The position numbers were made by a program, and so were the translations under genes. Of a stretch of DNA of 64,000 nt, positions 62,443 to 64,000 are shown piece by piece. Below the pieces are notes generated by a model. It did no database searches. It was not told the DNA's origin and saw only the letters and a list, made by a program, of their open reading frames with translations. Within the stretch, counting starts at the first letter, position 1. Each line of letters starts with the position of its first letter. This DNA is from Opitutales bacterium. GTDB taxonomy: Bacteria; Verrucomicrobiota; Verrucomicrobiia; Opitutales; UBA2987. The stretch lies in contig JAJFLU010000043.1 in assembly GCA_021772515.1 (NCBI GenBank), forward strand, positions 62,001 to 126,000. The letters are read 5' to 3'.

Positions 62443-63834
62443 GTGAAAAAAAATTTTGAGTTTATTGTTATCGGTGGGGGAAGCGCAGGGTATGCTGCTG
62501 CCAATACCTACCGGGAGACCAGCGAAAACGTGGCTGTGGTGGATAGTTCCGCCGAGCTTGGCGGTTTGTGCATCCTGCGTGGTTGTATGCCATCAAAAAC
62601 TCTCCTCTATATAGCGGATGTCTTGCACCACGCCCGACAGGGGGCAAAATTTGGCCTCAATATCCCCACCGCAACCGCAGATATGGCCGCTGTTCACGAA
62701 CGCAAAAAGCGCATCATCGGTGAGTTCGCAGAATACCGTGCCAATCAATTGCAGGGCGGAAAATTCGACCTCATTCGTAGTTCCGCCCATTTTATGGACG
62801 AAAAAACCATCCGCCTCGACAATGGCGACGAGCTCACTGCGGACGCTTTTCTTGTTTCGACGGGTTCAGTGGTGAATTTCCCTCCCTTGCCGGGACTGGA
62901 AAAGGACTCCGCAATCATCAGCGATAACGTCCTTGATCTCGATCACCTTCCGGAGTCTGTAATCGTTTTGGGCGGTGGCGTGGTGGCCTGTGAACTGGCC
63001 CAATTTCTCAACCGCATGGGCTCCAAGGTCATCCAGATACAGCGCAGCGCCACGATTCTGAAAGAGGGTTCGCCCGAGGCCGCGCAGGTGGTCATGCAGG
63101 CGTTTAGGGACGAGGGCATCGAGCTTCACACAGGCACCAAAATAACCGGAATCGAGAAAATCGGAGACCGATCTCGCGTAACTTTTCAAGCAAATGGTGC
63201 AGAGATCACCAAAGAGGCCGCCTATTTATTCAACGCCTTGGGCCGCAAACCGAATACTTCGAATTTGGGGCTGGAACATGCTGGAGTCGAGTTGCTCCGC
63301 AGCGGTCATATAAAAACCAATGCCCTTCAGCAGTCGAGCAACCCCCGGATTTATGCAGCCGGAGACTGCGCCGGACCCCACGAAATTGTCCACGTCGCTA
63401 TCCTCCAGGGCGAAGTGGCCGCCCGCCATGCCGCCGGTTTGAACCCCGATCAGGTCAATTACAACCACCTGACCAAGGTAATTTTCACCGACCCCCAAGT
63501 CGCCGCAACGGGCATCCCTGAAACTGATTTAAACGCCCGCAATGTCGCTTTCCTGACTGCGGATTACCCTTTCGACGACCATGGAAAATCTATCTTGATG
63601 GAAGCCAAATACGGCTATGTAAAAATTTGGGCCGACAAAGCCGCTGGTGTGGTCTTGGGAGCCGAATGTGTGGGCAAAGACGCCGGTGAACTCATCCACT
63701 CCATGACCGTTGCGGTGGCATTGAGGGCGACTGTTTTCGACCTCTTAAAGGCTCATTGGTATCATCCCACTTTGTCCGAAATCTGGACCTACCCGCTCGA
63801 AGAAATCGCCGATGAGTTGAAAAAGCGGGATTAG
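62443..63834 (+). CDS. Pyridine nucleotide-disulfide oxidoreductase (dihydrolipoamide dehydrogenase/mercuric reductase-like)
   Basis: The GTG start at 62443, with SD AGGAAGGA five bases before, gives 463 residues (VKKNFEFIVIGGGSAGYAAA). It is preferred over the TTG at 62416. FAD-binding G-G-G-S-A-G and the redox pair C-I-L-R-G-C ('LGGLCILRGCMPSKTLLY') are clear. The NAD fold is 'SVIVLGGGVVACELAQFLNR', followed by 'RIYAAGDCAGPHEIVHVAIL' and the C-terminal 'HWYHPTLSEIWTYPLEEI'. The H-x-x-H-P-T-L-S-E end fits this superfamily. It lacks the lipoyl-complex gene context, so the electron acceptor is unknown. Its last bases overlap the hisA stop. Confidence 0.9.
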   Translation: MKKNFEFIVIGGGSAGYAAANTYRETSENVAVVDSSAELGGLCILRGCMPSKTLLYIADVLHHARQGAKFGLNIPTATADMAAVHERKKRIIGEFAEYRANQLQGGKFDLIRSSAHFMDEKTIRLDNGDELTADAFLVSTGSVVNFPPLPGLEKDSAIISDNVLDLDHLPESVIVLGGGVVACELAQFLNRMGSKVIQIQRSATILKEGSPEAAQVVMQAFRDEGIELHTGTKITGIEKIGDRSRVTFQANGAEITKEAAYLFNALGRKPNTSNLGLEHAGVELLRSGHIKTNALQQSSNPRIYAAGDCAGPHEIVHVAILQGEVAARHAAGLNPDQVNYNHLTKVIFTDPQVAATGIPETDLNARNVAFLTADYPFDDHGKSILMEAKYGYVKIWADKAAGVVLGAECVGKDAGELIHSMTVAVALRATVFDLLKAHWYHPTLSEIWTYPLEEIADELKKRD

Positions 63835-64000
63835 CCCTCGCCCGCCCCGATAATCGAGCCTAAATCGATTTTGCCCTCGTAAAGGGCTCTGCCGATGATA
63901 ACTCCCTCCAGATTCGAGTGATTTTTTGACATAGCTTGAAATCGCTCAACATCTTGTGCACAGGCAACCCCGCCCGAAGCGATGATTCGCGCAGGCACAT
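63831..64000 (-). CDS. hisA: HisA, C-terminal part (cut by window edge)
   Basis: The minus strand codes '...PARIIASGGVACAQDVERF', then 'LEGVIIGRALYEGKIDLGSI' and ends at TAA (63831-63833), the C-terminus of the phosphoribosylformimino-AICAR isomerase barrel (second phosphate site I-A-S-G-G-V, then V-I-I-G-R-A-L-Y-E-G). The 5' part lies beyond 64000. It overlaps the flavoprotein gene's stop codon by a few bases on the opposite strand. Confidence 0.9.
   Translation of the reverse strand, partial: VPARIIASGGVACAQDVERFQAMSKNHSNLEGVIIGRALYEGKIDLGSIIGAGEG

Overview
The window is a chromosome segment of a free-living Gram-negative bacterium, most likely from the Verrucomicrobiota or a close PVC relative. 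This is inferred from several features: exported proteins with VPTLTEWG (IPTL-CTERM, exosortase-type) C-termini, a type II pseudopilin of the '[10 protein letters not shown]' kind with a G-H-I-A-F-L-D-G-H motif, a DUF5069 protein, a membrane pyrophosphatase, many lipoproteins, and frequent weak Shine-Dalgarno sites. No rRNA, tRNA, CRISPR array or intact transposase gene was seen. The species cannot be named from the sequence alone.

Layout. 1-3310: minus-strand sugar ABC transporter operon (Tat/lipoprotein binding protein, double ATPase, permease cut by the window edge). 3534-9944: variable region with a methyltransferase that carries a nuclease-like tail, a duplicated 261-bp segment, a broken Na/Pi symporter, an IPTL-CTERM discoidin protein and a secreted ADP-ribosylglycohydrolase. 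10136-20458: housekeeping block (Cdd1-like HhH protein, pheA, scpB, ilvD, pgi, a coiled-coil membrane protein, a 51-residue lipoprotein, rsmI, a Ppx/GppA phosphatase, rluD, adenosine deaminase). 20617-30997: a second IPTL-CTERM protein, modA-modB without modC, mpl-xerD, a low-molecular-weight phosphatase with glyA, a pseudopilin, rnr, DUF5069. 31015-38265: family B DNA polymerase, putA, a TerB-like protein and dapF. 38319-42813: a lipoprotein, mnmM with a probable frameshift, a RES/Xre toxin-antitoxin pair with a frameshifted toxin, and an ABC-2 exporter. 42841-50628: hppA, a SIS-domain protein, an M20 amidohydrolase with a GCS2-type ligase, a secreted FAH/hydratase-fold protein and thrC.

50697-58643 is the most unusual part. 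A 274-bp element with perfect 18-bp terminal inverted repeats and a likely TA target duplication lies upstream of thrC, and a 41-bp copy of its right end lies at 58603. Between them are a TPR protein, a 68-residue protein whose first 34 residues align without gaps to the TPR protein's N-terminus, an exported subtilisin with fifteen WAGG(RS) tandem repeats, two methyltransferases and an exported M20 amidohydrolase. Both the TPR gene and the small gene have a hairpin just upstream of the ribosome-binding site. This is the best candidate here for an undescribed system, though its function is unknown.

58652-64000 returns to core genes: an SRPBCC protein, serA, an exported transglutaminase-like protein, a flavoprotein disulfide reductase and the 3' end of hisA.

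Sequence-level anomalies: dapF has Ser in place of both catalytic Cys; mnmM has an A AAA AAG slippery heptamer directly before its stop, with a family-like C-terminus in the -1 frame; the RES toxin is broken at a run of six G; and the sugar ABC ATPase has Glu for Asp in the second Walker B.
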